From positions 1,619,399 to 1,683,398 of the forward strand of contig NZ_CP050192.1 in NCBI RefSeq assembly GCF_011694515.1: a stretch of DNA of 64,000 nucleotides. Reading direction: 5' to 3'. The notes under the pieces were generated by a model. That model worked only from the letters and a program-made list of their open reading frames with translations. It was not told the origin of the DNA and searched no databases. Made by a program: the position numbers and the translations under genes. The DNA comes from Mycobacterium sp. DL592 (GTDB taxonomy: Bacteria; Actinomycetota; Actinomycetes; Mycobacteriales; Mycobacteriaceae). The first letter of the stretch is position 1, and every line of letters begins with the position of its first letter. Shown here piece by piece: positions 9,750-21,300 of the stretch.

Positions 9750-12082
9750 CCGCGAGCGACCACCTGGCCGACTTCAGCACCACCGACGACGCCCTGGTGC
9801 TGGCCTCGGTGTCGTCGAAGGCCGAGTTCGACCTGCTGCACGACTGGTTGCACGCCCAGCGACAGGCACACCCCGACACCAAAGTCGAGGTGCTGCAACT
9901 GCCTGCCGGCGATCCGCCTGCCGGGGTGGTGGCCCAACTCGTCGAGGAACTCGCCACCGGTGAGGACAGGCTGGTCGTCCCGGTCCGGGTGTTCTGGGTC
10001 CCCGGCGGCCTGCCCACCCGGGTCAAGGTCGTCGGTCTGATCTCCGGCCGCGACACCTACCGGCCCCCAGAGATGTTGCAGCGCAGCATTCTTCGCAAAG
10101 ATCCCTCGCGGGCCCGCATCGTCGCCGGTGAGCCGGCCAAGGTTTCCGAGCTGCGCCAGCAGTGGCAGGACAACACCGTCGCCGAAAGCCCCCGCGACTT
10201 CGCCCGCTTCGTCCTGCGCCGGGCCGCACTGGCCATCGAACGCATGGAGTTGCGGCTGCTCGGGCCCGAGTACAAGTCGCCGCGCCTGATCACCGATGAG
10301 CTGATGTCGTCGTCGAGGTTCGTCGAGGGCCTCGAGAAGATCCCCGGAGCCAGCCCGGCCAAGGCTGAGGAGATGCTCAACGAGCTGGCCACCGGCTGGA
10401 GCCGATTCTCCGTCGACCTGATCCCGAACCTTGGCCGCGCAATCTTCAGCAGGGGATTCGACCCCCGAATCGACTACGACCCGGTCGAAATCGAAACCAT
10501 GCGCCGCTCCCTGGAAGACCACCCGGCGGTTCTGCTGTGGTCACACCGGTCCTACCTCGACGGCGTGATCGTGCCGGTGGCGATGCAGGAGAACAAGCTG
10601 CCACCAGCGCACACCTTCGCCGGGATCAACCTGTCCTTCGGATTCATGGGCCCGCTGATGCGCCGCTCGGGCGTGATCTTCCTGCGCCGCAAACTCGACG
10701 ATCCGCTCTACAAGTACGTGCTGCGCCAGTTCGTCGGTTTCATCGTCCAGAAGCGGTTCAACCTCAGCTGGTCGATCGAAGGTACCCGGTCGCGCACCGG
10801 AAAAATGTTGCCGCCCAAGCTCGGTCTGCTGGCCTACGTCGCCGACGCCTACCTCGACGGCCGCAGCGAGGACATCCTGCTGCAGCCGGTGTCGATCAGT
10901 TTCGACCAGTTGCACGAGACAGCCGAGTACGCGGCATACGCCCGCGGCGGGGAGAAGACACCCGAGGGTGCCGAATGGCTGTACAAGTTCATCAAGGCCC
11001 AGGGTGAACGCAACTACGGCAAGATCTACGTCCGGTTCCCGGGCGCGGTGTCGATGCGCCAGTACCTCGGCGAACCGGGCGGCCCGACCGGGTCGGACCC
11101 GGCCGCCAAACGTCTTGCGCTGCAGAAGATGGCGTTCGAGGTAGCCTGGCGGATCCTGCAGGCCACCCCGATCAACGCCACCGGTCTGGTCTCGGCACTG
11201 CTGCTGACCACCCGCGGCCGCGCGCTGACACTGAGCCAGCTGCACCACACCCTGCAGGACTCGCTGGACTATCTGGTGCGTAAGCAGAGCCCGATCACCA
11301 ACTCCGCCTTGCGACTTCGCACACCCGAAGGGGTGCGCGCGGCCGCCGACGCGCTGTCCAACGGCCACCCGGTGACCCGCGTCGACGGCGGCCACGAACC
11401 GGTGTGGCGCATCGCACCCGAGCACGAGCACGAGGCCGCGTTCTATCGCAACACGATCATCCACGCATTCCTGGAGACCGCGATCGCCGAACTCGCGATG
11501 GCCCACGCCGGACGCGCCCCCGACGGCGACCGGGTCGCGGTGTTCTGGGCACAGGCCATGCGGCTGCGCGACCTGCTGAAGTTCGACTTCTACTTCGCCG
11601 ACTCCGCGGCCTTCCGCGCGCACCTCGCCGAAGAGATGGCCTGGCAACAGGATTGGGAGATCGGCGTCGCCGCCGGAGGCGATGCCGTCGACAACCTGTT
11701 GCGCGCCAAGAAGCCGCTCATGGCGCATGCGATGCTGCGGCCGTTCTTCGAGGCCTACGAGATCGTCGCAGACGTGCTGTGCGAGGCCCCGGCCGACATC
11801 GGCGAGAAGGAATTGTCCACCATCGCGCTCGGCGTCGGCTCCCAATACGCTGCCCAGGGCCGGATCCGCAGCAACGAGTCGGTGTCGGCGTTGCTGTTCG
11901 CGACGGCGCGGCAGGTGGCCGCCGACCAGAAGCTGCTCGAAGCCGCCCCGGACCTGCGCGAGCGCCGCCAGGCGTTCCTGCACGAGTTGCGTGCGATCCT
12001 GTCCGATATGGACCGAATCCACGAACTGTCCTCTCAGCAGTTCTATGCCCGTGAGCTGGCGGTGCGTGACCAGGCAGGCTGA
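9746..12082 (+). CDS. plsB2: Glycerol-3-phosphate 1-O-acyltransferase PlsB2
   Basis: A 778-aa membrane-associated enzyme for the first acylation of glycerolipid synthesis, equivalent to Rv2482c. The acyltransferase core carries SHRSYLDG (HX4D motif, His267/Asp272), GVIFLRRKL and [11 protein letters not shown], followed by a long C-terminal helical region as in E. coli PlsB. The start overlaps the plsC stop (ATGA), making WS/DGAT, plsC and plsB2 a translationally coupled set supplying successive acylation steps. Its last 17 nt overlap the GTG start of the next gene. Confidence 0.95.
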   Translation: MTASDHLADFSTTDDALVLASVSSKAEFDLLHDWLHAQRQAHPDTKVEVLQLPAGDPPAGVVAQLVEELATGEDRLVVPVRVFWVPGGLPTRVKVVGLISGRDTYRPPEMLQRSILRKDPSRARIVAGEPAKVSELRQQWQDNTVAESPRDFARFVLRRAALAIERMELRLLGPEYKSPRLITDELMSSSRFVEGLEKIPGASPAKAEEMLNELATGWSRFSVDLIPNLGRAIFSRGFDPRIDYDPVEIETMRRSLEDHPAVLLWSHRSYLDGVIVPVAMQENKLPPAHTFAGINLSFGFMGPLMRRSGVIFLRRKLDDPLYKYVLRQFVGFIVQKRFNLSWSIEGTRSRTGKMLPPKLGLLAYVADAYLDGRSEDILLQPVSISFDQLHETAEYAAYARGGEKTPEGAEWLYKFIKAQGERNYGKIYVRFPGAVSMRQYLGEPGGPTGSDPAAKRLALQKMAFEVAWRILQATPINATGLVSALLLTTRGRALTLSQLHHTLQDSLDYLVRKQSPITNSALRLRTPEGVRAAADALSNGHPVTRVDGGHEPVWRIAPEHEHEAAFYRNTIIHAFLETAIAELAMAHAGRAPDGDRVAVFWAQAMRLRDLLKFDFYFADSAAFRAHLAEEMAWQQDWEIGVAAGGDAVDNLLRAKKPLMAHAMLRPFFEAYEIVADVLCEAPADIGEKELSTIALGVGSQYAAQGRIRSNESVSALLFATARQVAADQKLLEAAPDLRERRQAFLHELRAILSDMDRIHELSSQQFYARELAVRDQAG

Positions 12083-14069
12083 CCGCAGCGCGATCTGGCC
12101 GCTGCTCTCGGTGGTGGCACTGCTCGCCGGCGTCACCGCCGCGGGGATCGGTGCGCTGTCACTGGCCGACGCACTGGCGGCGACCGGGCTTCCCGACCCC
12201 GGTCCGGTGACCTCGCTGGGGCTGCCGTTCGTCCGCGCCGCCGGTGAGATCGCCGCTGTCATCGCCGTGGGGTCGTTTCTGCTGGCGACGTTCTTCGTCC
12301 CGCCCCAGGACAATGGGGTGCTCGACGTCGCCGGCTACCGCGCGGTGCGGCTGGGCACCGTCGCCTCGGGCGTGTGGACGGTGTGCGCCGCGCTGCTGGT
12401 GCCGCTGACCATCTCCGACGTGTCCGGCCAGCCGCTGGTCGACCACCTCAACCCGGTGCAGCTGTGGTCGGTCACCAACCTCGTCGACACCGCAGGCGCC
12501 TGGCGCTGGACGGCGTTCCTGGCGCTGATCGTCACCCTCGCCGGGACAGCGGTCCTGCGGTGGGGCTGGATGCCGTTCCTGCTCGCCGGGTCCCTGATCA
12601 CCCTGGTGCCGCTCGGGCTCACCGGGCACTCGTCGGCGGGCGGCGCACACGACCTCGCCACCAACAGCCTGATGATCCACCTGATGGCCGGTGCGTTGTG
12701 GGCCGGCGGGCTGCTGGCGCTGCTGGCCCACGCGATCCGCGGTGGTGAGCATGCCGGCCTTGCCGCACAGCGCTTCTCGGCGGTGGCATTGTGGTGCTTC
12801 GTCGCGATGGCGTTCTCCGGTGTGATCAACGCGTTCATCAGGATCCGGTTGTCCGACCTGGTCACCACCGAGTACGGCTGGCTCATCGTGGCCAAGATCG
12901 TGGCTCTGACCGCGCTGGCGGTGCTCGGCTGGCGGCAGCGGCGCAGCGCGATAGCCGCCCTGCGGGCCGACCCGGACAACCGGCGGCCGCTGATTCGGCT
13001 GGCCTCCATCGAGGCCCTGGTGTTCGGGGCGACGTTCGGGATCGCGGTCGGGCTGGGACGGACCCCGCCACCGCCGCCGGTCAATGCCAACCCCTCACCG
13101 GCCGAGGTGGCCGTCGGCTACGACTTCGCCGGCCCGCCGACGGTGGCCCGCATCCTGTTGGACTGGCGTTTCGATCTGGTCTACGGCACCGCGGCGATCG
13201 TGCTCGCCGCGGTCTACATCGGTGGCGTGATCCGGCTGCGCCGCCGCGGCGACGCGTGGCCGGCGGGTCGGACGGCCGGGTGGCTGCTGGGCTGCGGACT
13301 GCTGCTGTTCACCACATCCTCGGGCCTGGGGCGCTACATGCCCGCGATGTTCAGCATGCACATGGCCGCACACATGCTGCTGTCGATGCTGATCCCGGTG
13401 CTGTTGGTATTGGGCGCCCCGATGACGCTGGCGCTGCGCGCGCTGCCGACCGCGGGCAAGGACAACCCGCCCGGCCCGCGTGAGTGGCTGCTGATCGGTT
13501 TGCACAGTTGGTGGTCGCGGTTCTTCACCCACCCGGTGGTCGCGACGATCATGTTCGTCGCCGGCTTCTACGCGTTGTACTTCGGCGGGATCTTCGACTC
13601 GGCGGTGAGTAACCACGGGGCGCATGTCCTGATGAACCTGCACTTCCTGATGAGCGGCTACCTGTTCTACTGGGTGGTCATCGGCATCGACCCCGCGCCG
13701 CGGCAGTTGCTGCCGGTGGCCAAGATCGCCATGGTGTTCGCCACCCTGCCGCTGCACGCGTTCTTCGGTGTGGTGTTGATGGGCATGAAGCGTGTGCTCG
13801 GTGAAAGTTTCTACCGCTCACTGCAATTGAGCTGGCACACCGATCTGGCCGGCGACCAGCACCTGGGTGGGTCGATCGCGTGGGCGGCCGGGGAGATCCC
13901 GCTCGTGGTGGTGATGATCGCGCTTCTGGTGCAGTGGAGCCGAAGCGACCGGCGCACCGCCACCCGGATGGACCGGGCCGCCGACCGCGATCACGACGCG
14001 GATCTTGCCGCCTACAACGCGATGCTGGCCGAACTGGCCCGCCGCGACACCGACGGCGTCAACCACTGA
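12066..14069 (+). CDS. CopD / CtaG (caa3 assembly factor) fusion membrane protein
   Basis: A predicted 667-aa polytopic membrane protein. The N-terminal half (to about residue 330) has alternating hydrophobic helices like CopD copper-resistance proteins, including [23 protein letters not shown]. The C-terminal half contains the CtaG-type signature [20 protein letters not shown] and the His-rich [16 protein letters not shown] and [11 protein letters not shown] segments. It resembles Rv0102 in length and domain order. Likely role: copper handling for, or assembly of, the terminal oxidase (family inference). The GTG at 12066 is the only plausible start near the end of plsB2, giving a 17-nt overlap; the open frame runs on upstream inside plsB2 but that part is not coding. 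Confidence 0.85.
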   Translation: MTRQADRSAIWPLLSVVALLAGVTAAGIGALSLADALAATGLPDPGPVTSLGLPFVRAAGEIAAVIAVGSFLLATFFVPPQDNGVLDVAGYRAVRLGTVASGVWTVCAALLVPLTISDVSGQPLVDHLNPVQLWSVTNLVDTAGAWRWTAFLALIVTLAGTAVLRWGWMPFLLAGSLITLVPLGLTGHSSAGGAHDLATNSLMIHLMAGALWAGGLLALLAHAIRGGEHAGLAAQRFSAVALWCFVAMAFSGVINAFIRIRLSDLVTTEYGWLIVAKIVALTALAVLGWRQRRSAIAALRADPDNRRPLIRLASIEALVFGATFGIAVGLGRTPPPPPVNANPSPAEVAVGYDFAGPPTVARILLDWRFDLVYGTAAIVLAAVYIGGVIRLRRRGDAWPAGRTAGWLLGCGLLLFTTSSGLGRYMPAMFSMHMAAHMLLSMLIPVLLVLGAPMTLALRALPTAGKDNPPGPREWLLIGLHSWWSRFFTHPVVATIMFVAGFYALYFGGIFDSAVSNHGAHVLMNLHFLMSGYLFYWVVIGIDPAPRQLLPVAKIAMVFATLPLHAFFGVVLMGMKRVLGESFYRSLQLSWHTDLAGDQHLGGSIAWAAGEIPLVVVMIALLVQWSRSDRRTATRMDRAADRDHDADLAAYNAMLAELARRDTDGVNH

Positions 14070-14192
14070 TCCATCCACAGTCCGTTGTTCATCCACAGCC
14101 GCCGGCCGGGAGGAGCAGCGGTGGCACGGCGACGTCGGTGCGCGGGGGCTCACTGGGGTCACAGATCGCAACGAATCGAAAGGACCACAGCC

Positions 14193-14657
14193 ATGTTCGA
14201 AACCCATCTCACCGTCGTCGGCCGCATCGTCACCGACCTTCGCCGCAGGGTCGTCAACAACCAGGAGCTGATCAGCTTCCGCGTCGCGAGCAACTCGCGG
14301 CGCCGCAACGGCGAAGGCACCTGGGAGCCCGGCAATTCGCTGTTCATCACGGTCAACTGCTGGGGCAAGCTGGTCACCGGCGTGGGCGCCGCCCTCTACA
14401 AGGGTGCCCCGGTGGTCGTCGTCGGGGACGTCTTCACCAGTGAGTACGAGGACAAGGACGGCCTCAAGCGGTCGTCGCTGGAGATGCGCGCCACGACGGT
14501 GGGGCCGGATCTGTCCCGGACCATCGTGCGCATCGAACAGCCGCAGCCGAAATCGGCCGAGCCCGCCGACGCACCTCCCGCCGGCGAGCCGGCATCGGAT
14601 GTCGCCGACGAGATCGACGAGTCCGAGGAGACACCGGATCTGGTGCTGTCGGTATGA
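14193..14657 (+). CDS. Single-stranded DNA-binding protein paralogue (SSB-like)
   Basis: A 154-aa OB-fold protein matching Rv2478c, the second mycobacterial SSB (often called SsbB), not the essential SsbA. Residues 1-110 form the SSB fold (TVVGRIVTDLRRRVV, NSLFITVNCWGKLVTGVG, GAPVVVVGDVFTSEYEDKDG). The C-terminal tail is acidic and Pro/Ala-rich but ends PDLVLSV and lacks the DDDIPF-like tip through which SsbA recruits partners. The ATG at 14193 follows GAAAGGA; an in-frame upstream ATG gives a non-homologous extension. Likely role: stress- or competence-related ssDNA binding, by analogy. Confidence 0.9.
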   Translation: MFETHLTVVGRIVTDLRRRVVNNQELISFRVASNSRRRNGEGTWEPGNSLFITVNCWGKLVTGVGAALYKGAPVVVVGDVFTSEYEDKDGLKRSSLEMRATTVGPDLSRTIVRIEQPQPKSAEPADAPPAGEPASDVADEIDESEETPDLVLSV

Positions 14658-14713
14658 CGGGAGGGCGGCCGCGCGGGGAGACCCGGCGCGGTCGCCCGGC
14701 CCGCAGCGCGAAA

Positions 14714-16033
14714 TCAGCTGATATGCAACGACAATCGCTGCAGTCGGCGAATCGTGATACTCGGCACCCAGGTGGGCGGTTCGGTGACTGTGATCGACTC
14801 CGATTCGCGCAGCAACATGCCGAGCGTTACTCGGGCTTCCAGCCGGGCCAATGCCGCTCCGATGCAGAAGTGGGTGCCCTTGCCGAATGCCAGGTGATTG
14901 CGGCCCTGCGGCCGATCGAGCAGCAGTAGCTCTGGTGAGTCGAACGCGTCCGGGTCGCGATTGGCGGACCCCCACAGCAGCAGCAGATGCGAATCGGCGG
15001 GCAGGTCGACTTCACCCAGCCGGGTATCGCGCACAACGTGCCGATAGTGGCCCTTGAACGGCGATTCCAGCCGCAGCGCCTCGTCGACGAACATCGCCAG
15101 CGACTCCGGTGTCGCCCTTAGCGTGTCGGCGATGTCGGGATGGGTCGCCAGCAACCAGGCCGCATTGCCGAGCAGCCCACTGGTGGACTCGCCGCCGGCG
15201 CCGACGAGTTGCATGAGCATCAGCACACACGTCTGGTCGTCGAGGAGTCCCGAATTACGTTGTCGGGCAAGGTCACCGAGCAGGTCGTCGCGGGGATCGG
15301 CCGTGGCCCTGGCGAATTCGCAGGCCAGGTATTCGGCCAGTGCGCCGGCGGCGGCGACGGCAGCGTCAAGCTGTTCGGCGGTGATCACGCCGTCGAGCAT
15401 CTGCGTGGTCGCGTACGCGCCTGTGATCAGCCAATCGACGTCAACGGCCGGGAATCCCAACAACTGGGCTACCACGATCATCGGAAGCCGGTCTGAGACC
15501 GCCTCCACCCAGTCAACCGAGCCGTCGGCCCCGGCGTTCGCCCACAGCCGCTGCGCCGTGGCGCTGATGAAAGGCTCGAGTGCCAGAATTCGCCGCGCGA
15601 CGACGGACGGCAGCACCGACTTGCGGTGCGCCGCGTGCGAAGGATCGTCCGCAGTGGCAAGGACGTGGCTGGTATCACCCACTCCCGCCAAGGGAAACGG
15701 CCGCGCGCCGGCGCCGTCTATCACCATCGTCGCGGTGAGATTCGACGAGAAGTCCTCGGTGCGTGCCAGGACCTCGTTGACCAGGCTCCAGGTCGAGACG
15801 AGATAGAACTCCGAGTCACCGACCTGGTGGACGGGCTGGTTCTCCCGCAGCCAGCTGTACAGCGGATACGGGTCAGGCGAATCGAGCATGCACCGAGGGT
15901 CGGCGGCCCCTGCGGTCAGGTCAACCGCGTCGCCGAAGGTTGAGACGGCCCCTCGACCGGGACATCGAGTCGCTGTCTCAGCCGGGGCGCCGAGGTGGCA
16001 CTGCGCTGAGATCTCTGGACGATTTCGTCTCAT
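14714..16033 (-). CDS. Cytochrome P450, CYP144-like
   Basis: A P450 of up to 439 aa. Visible motifs: I-helix AGGEST (the acid-alcohol pair position), EALR of the K-helix ExxR, and the haem loop FGKGTHFCIG with the proximal Cys. The stretch EDFSSNLTATM and the haem region closely resemble M. tuberculosis CYP144A1 (Rv1777). Two ATG starts are possible: 16033, which falls inside the TetR palindrome and has no ribosome-binding site, or 15889 (391 aa, beginning MLDSPDPYPLY). CYP144A1 is known to exist in long and short forms, so both could be used. Substrate unknown. It is divergent from the TetR gene that starts 9 nt away. Confidence 0.88.
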   Translation of the reverse strand: MRRNRPEISAQCHLGAPAETATRCPGRGAVSTFGDAVDLTAGAADPRCMLDSPDPYPLYSWLRENQPVHQVGDSEFYLVSTWSLVNEVLARTEDFSSNLTATMVIDGAGARPFPLAGVGDTSHVLATADDPSHAAHRKSVLPSVVARRILALEPFISATAQRLWANAGADGSVDWVEAVSDRLPMIVVAQLLGFPAVDVDWLITGAYATTQMLDGVITAEQLDAAVAAAGALAEYLACEFARATADPRDDLLGDLARQRNSGLLDDQTCVLMLMQLVGAGGESTSGLLGNAAWLLATHPDIADTLRATPESLAMFVDEALRLESPFKGHYRHVVRDTRLGEVDLPADSHLLLLWGSANRDPDAFDSPELLLLDRPQGRNHLAFGKGTHFCIGAALARLEARVTLGMLLRESESITVTEPPTWVPSITIRRLQRLSLHIS

Positions 16034-16041
16034 ACTGAGAC
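16027..16041. promoter_or_regulatory. Perfect palindromic operator GTCTCA-TAC-TGAGAC
   Basis: A 6+3+6 perfect inverted repeat that abuts the ATG of the TetR gene (16042) and contains the far-upstream ATG of the P450. Further copies of the half-site lie at 15942-15947 (TGAGAC) and 15976-15981 (GTCTCA). Position and symmetry make it the likely binding site of the adjacent TetR protein, controlling both divergent genes. Confidence 0.65.
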
Positions 16042-16587
16042 ATGGCTACAGATTGGATCGTGGGTGCAGACCGCCGCGCAGCCGGCGCCGAGCGCATCTA
16101 CGCCGCCGCCGCCGAACTGATCGCCCGCGACGGTTTCGACCAACTCGACATCGAGTCGCTGGCGAAGATGGCCCACTGTTCGCGGGCGACGCTCTACCGC
16201 CATGTCGGCGGTAAGGCGCAGATCCTCGAACAAGTCCTGGCCAGAAACGCGCGGCGCATCAGCCAGACTGTTCTCGCCGCGGTCGAGGGTCTGGCACCTG
16301 ACGACCGGGTCATCGAGGCGATCGTCGTCGCGATGCGCGAAATCCGGTCCGACGGGGTGATGGCTCAACTCCTGGCGTCGCGACGCCAGCGCGACCTCGC
16401 CATCTTCATCAATTCGGCCACCATTGCCTCATTTGCAACCGAGAACACCGGCCTGGACACCGCCGACGGCATGGCCGGCCAGTGGATCACCCGCGTCATC
16501 TTCTCGATGCTGCTGTGGCCGGGCGCAGACCTGGAAACCGAGGCAGAGATGCTGCGCCGCTTCGTCCGGCCTGCGTTTACCGGCTGA
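16042..16587 (+). CDS. TetR-family regulator, divergent from the P450
   Basis: A 181-aa protein with a standard TetR DNA-binding domain at residues about 15-65 (GAERIYAAAAELIARDGFDQ then LAKMAHCSRATLYRHVGGK) and an unclassified ligand-binding helical domain. The palindrome ends one base before its ATG, so a bound dimer would block both its own expression and the P450 promoter region: autoregulation plus control of the P450 is the simple inference. No clear Shine-Dalgarno precedes the ATG, so the transcript may be leaderless. Confidence 0.88.
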   Translation: MATDWIVGADRRAAGAERIYAAAAELIARDGFDQLDIESLAKMAHCSRATLYRHVGGKAQILEQVLARNARRISQTVLAAVEGLAPDDRVIEAIVVAMREIRSDGVMAQLLASRRQRDLAIFINSATIASFATENTGLDTADGMAGQWITRVIFSMLLWPGADLETEAEMLRRFVRPAFTG

Positions 16588-16661
16588 GAGCGCCAGGCCC
16601 GCTCGGCCTAGGATGGGCGACGAGCAAGACCGATAAAAAGACGGAAGGCGACACCGCGGCA

Positions 16662-18335
<1,674 letters not shown>

Positions 18336-18388
18336 TGTGATCGGCTGCGGACCAGCGTGGGTTCGCAAGCTGATCAGGAGTTCCAGGT

Positions 18389-21300
18389 ATGACGGTTGAC
18401 CCCAGAACTACCAGCCTCGACTTGCCGGTCGAGTGGACCAATCTCAGCCAGGCGGCCGTCGACGAGATGACGACGGCGATGGCCGCGGCCTACCTCGCCA
18501 CCTATCGCGGTCCCCATGGCGGTGCGCCCACCAGCGACGGTTCCGACACCGGTCCGCTCATCCAAGTCAGCCCCGACGAACTCGTGCCGCCGGCCCTGAT
18601 CGCCGCCCAGGAGCGGCTGGCGCACGGCCGGGCCCCTGCCGAAACGCTCGTCGCCGTCTACGGCACCGACGACCCGGGCGGCTTCGGACCCGCCCTGCAG
18701 ATCGTCACCGAGCAGGCCACTATGCTGCTCGACTCGGTGACGGTGCTGCTGCACCGCCTCGGCGTGGCCTACGTCGCCTTGATGAACCCGGTCTTCCAGG
18801 TCCGGCGCAGCCCCAGCGGTGAACTGCTCGACGTGCAGCCACAGTCCACCGGCAGCGCCGCGGACGGCTTCCCCGAGTCCTGGATTCACGTTCAACTGAC
18901 CCCCACGGTCAACCGCAAGGCGCTCGCCGAGGCGCAGCGGCTGCTGCCGATGGTCGTCGCCGACGCCCGGCAGGTGGCGCTGGACTCGGTGGCGCTGGGC
19001 GAGGTGCTGCAGAACCTGGCCCGCGAACTCGACGCCGACACGGGAGTCCGGTTCGCCGGCCCCGATCGCCGCGACGTGGCCGACCTGCTGCGCTGGCTCG
19101 CCGATGGCCACTTCGTGCTGCTCGGTTCGCAGCTGTGCGCGGTGGCCGACGGGCATGCCACGGTCGACGAGTCCACCCGTCTCGGTGTCGCCCGGCTGCG
19201 CACCGAAGTGCTGCCCGAGCTGACCGAACCCGGTGACCTGCTGGTGCTCGCCCAGGCGACGATGCCGAGCTTCCTGCGCTACGGGGCGTACCCCTACATC
19301 GTGGTGGTGCGGGAGACGCGAGCGACCGGAGACGTCGAGCACCGGTTCGTCGGCCTGTTCACCGTGGCGGCGACGAGCGCCAACGTGCTCGACATCCCGC
19401 TGATCTCGCGGCGCGCGCGCGAGGCGCTCGCACTGACGCAGAACGATCCCAGCCACCCCGGCCAGCTGATGCTGGACATCATCCAGACCATCCCGCGCTC
19501 GGAACTGTTCTCGCTGACCGCTGAGCAGATGCTCGCCATGGCCAGCGCCGTCATCGAACTGGGCTCGCGCCGCCGTGCGCTGCTGTTCCTGCGCGCCGAT
19601 CAGCTCGGCCACTTCGTGTCCTGCCTGGTGTACCTTCCGCGTGACCGCTACACCACCGTGGTGCGGCTGGCGATGCAGGACATCCTGGTCCGCGAGTTCG
19701 GTGGTGAATCCATCGACTACACCGCCAGGGTCAGCGAATCGCCTTGGGCGGTCGTGCATTTCACGGTACGGCTGCCCGACACCTCGACCCGCCAGTCGAT
19801 CGAAACCTCGGCTGCCAACCGCAACCGGGTGCAAGCGCTGCTCACCGACGCGCTGCGCACCTGGGGTGACCGACTGATCGGCGCCGCGCGCACCGGCTCG
19901 ATCGACCAGGCGATGGCCGAGCACTATGCCGACGCGCTGCCCGAGGAGTTCAAGCAGGCCGTCACCCCGATCGAGGCCATCACCGACATCGGCTTCATCG
20001 AAGCGCTGCAAGAGAATTCGGTCAAACTGCAGTTCGAGCGGGGCGACGAGGGCAACGAGGCGTTCCTGACCTGGTACCTCGGCGGCTCGACGGCCTCACT
20101 GAGCCACCTGCTGCCCATGTTGCAGTGCATGGGCGTGGTGGTTCTCGAGGAGCGGCCGTTCACCGTGATCCGCCCCGACGGTCTCAAGGTCTGGATCTAC
20201 CAGTTCAAGATCCGGCCGGACGCCTCGATGCCCGAGGCCGCCAGTTCTGAGGAATGGGACGCCACCGCGCAACGCTTCGCCGACGCGGTCACCGCGATCT
20301 GGCAGGGTCGCGCCGAGATCGACCGGTTCAACGAATTGGTGTTGCATGCCGGGCTGACCTGGCAGCAGGTCGCCGTGCTGCGCGCCTACGCAAAGTATCT
20401 GCGGCAGTCGGCTTTTCCCTACAGCCAGGCCCACATCGAAACAACGCTCAACGACAATGCCGGCACCGCGGCATCGCTGGTCGCGTTGTTCGAGGCGATG
20501 TTCGACCCCGAGTCGGCCGCCAAGGGCCTCGACGCACAGGCCGCCGCGGCCGCGGTGGCCGCCGATATCGACGCGCTGGTGAGCCTGGACACCGACCGGG
20601 TGCTGCGGGCCTTCGCCGCGATGATCCAGGCCACCCTGCGCACCAATTTCTTCGTCGAGGACCCGAGCTCGGCCCGTGCCCAGAACGTGTTGTCGCTCAA
20701 GCTCGATCCGCAGCTGATCGACGAACTGCCTTTGCCCAGGCCCAAATTCGAGATCTTCGTCTACTCACCGCGAGTCGAGGGTGTGCACCTGCGCTTCGGG
20801 CACGTCGCGCGCGGCGGCCTGCGCTGGTCGGACCGTCGCGAGGACTTCCGCACCGAAATCCTGGGCCTGGTCAAGGCGCAGGCGGTGAAGAACGCCGTGA
20901 TCGTGCCGGTGGGCGCCAAGGGCGGCTTCGTCGTCAAGCAGCCGGTGCCACCCACCGGAGACGCTGCCGCCGACCGTGACAACTTCCGTAACGAGGGGGT
21001 GGCCTGCTACCGGCTGTTCATCGCCGGGCTGCTCGACCTCACCGACAACGTCGACCGGACCACCGGGCAGGTCATCACCCCGCCCGGTGTGGTCCGCCGC
21101 GACGGCGACGACGCCTACCTGGTGGTGGCCGCCGACAAGGGCACCGCCACCTTCTCCGACATCGCCAACGACGTCGCCAAGTCCTACGGATTCTGGCTGG
21201 GCGACGCGTTCGCCTCCGGCGGCTCGGTCGGCTATGACCACAAGGCCATGGGCATCACGGCCAAAGGCGCCTGGGAAGCGGTCAAACGCCACTTCCGCGA

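Noticed and set aside
14070..14100. Two TCATCCACAG sequences resembling DnaA boxes before the ssb-like gene
   Set aside because: Each deviates from TTATCCACA, there are only two, and there is no origin context such as dnaA, dnaN or an AT-rich unwinding region.
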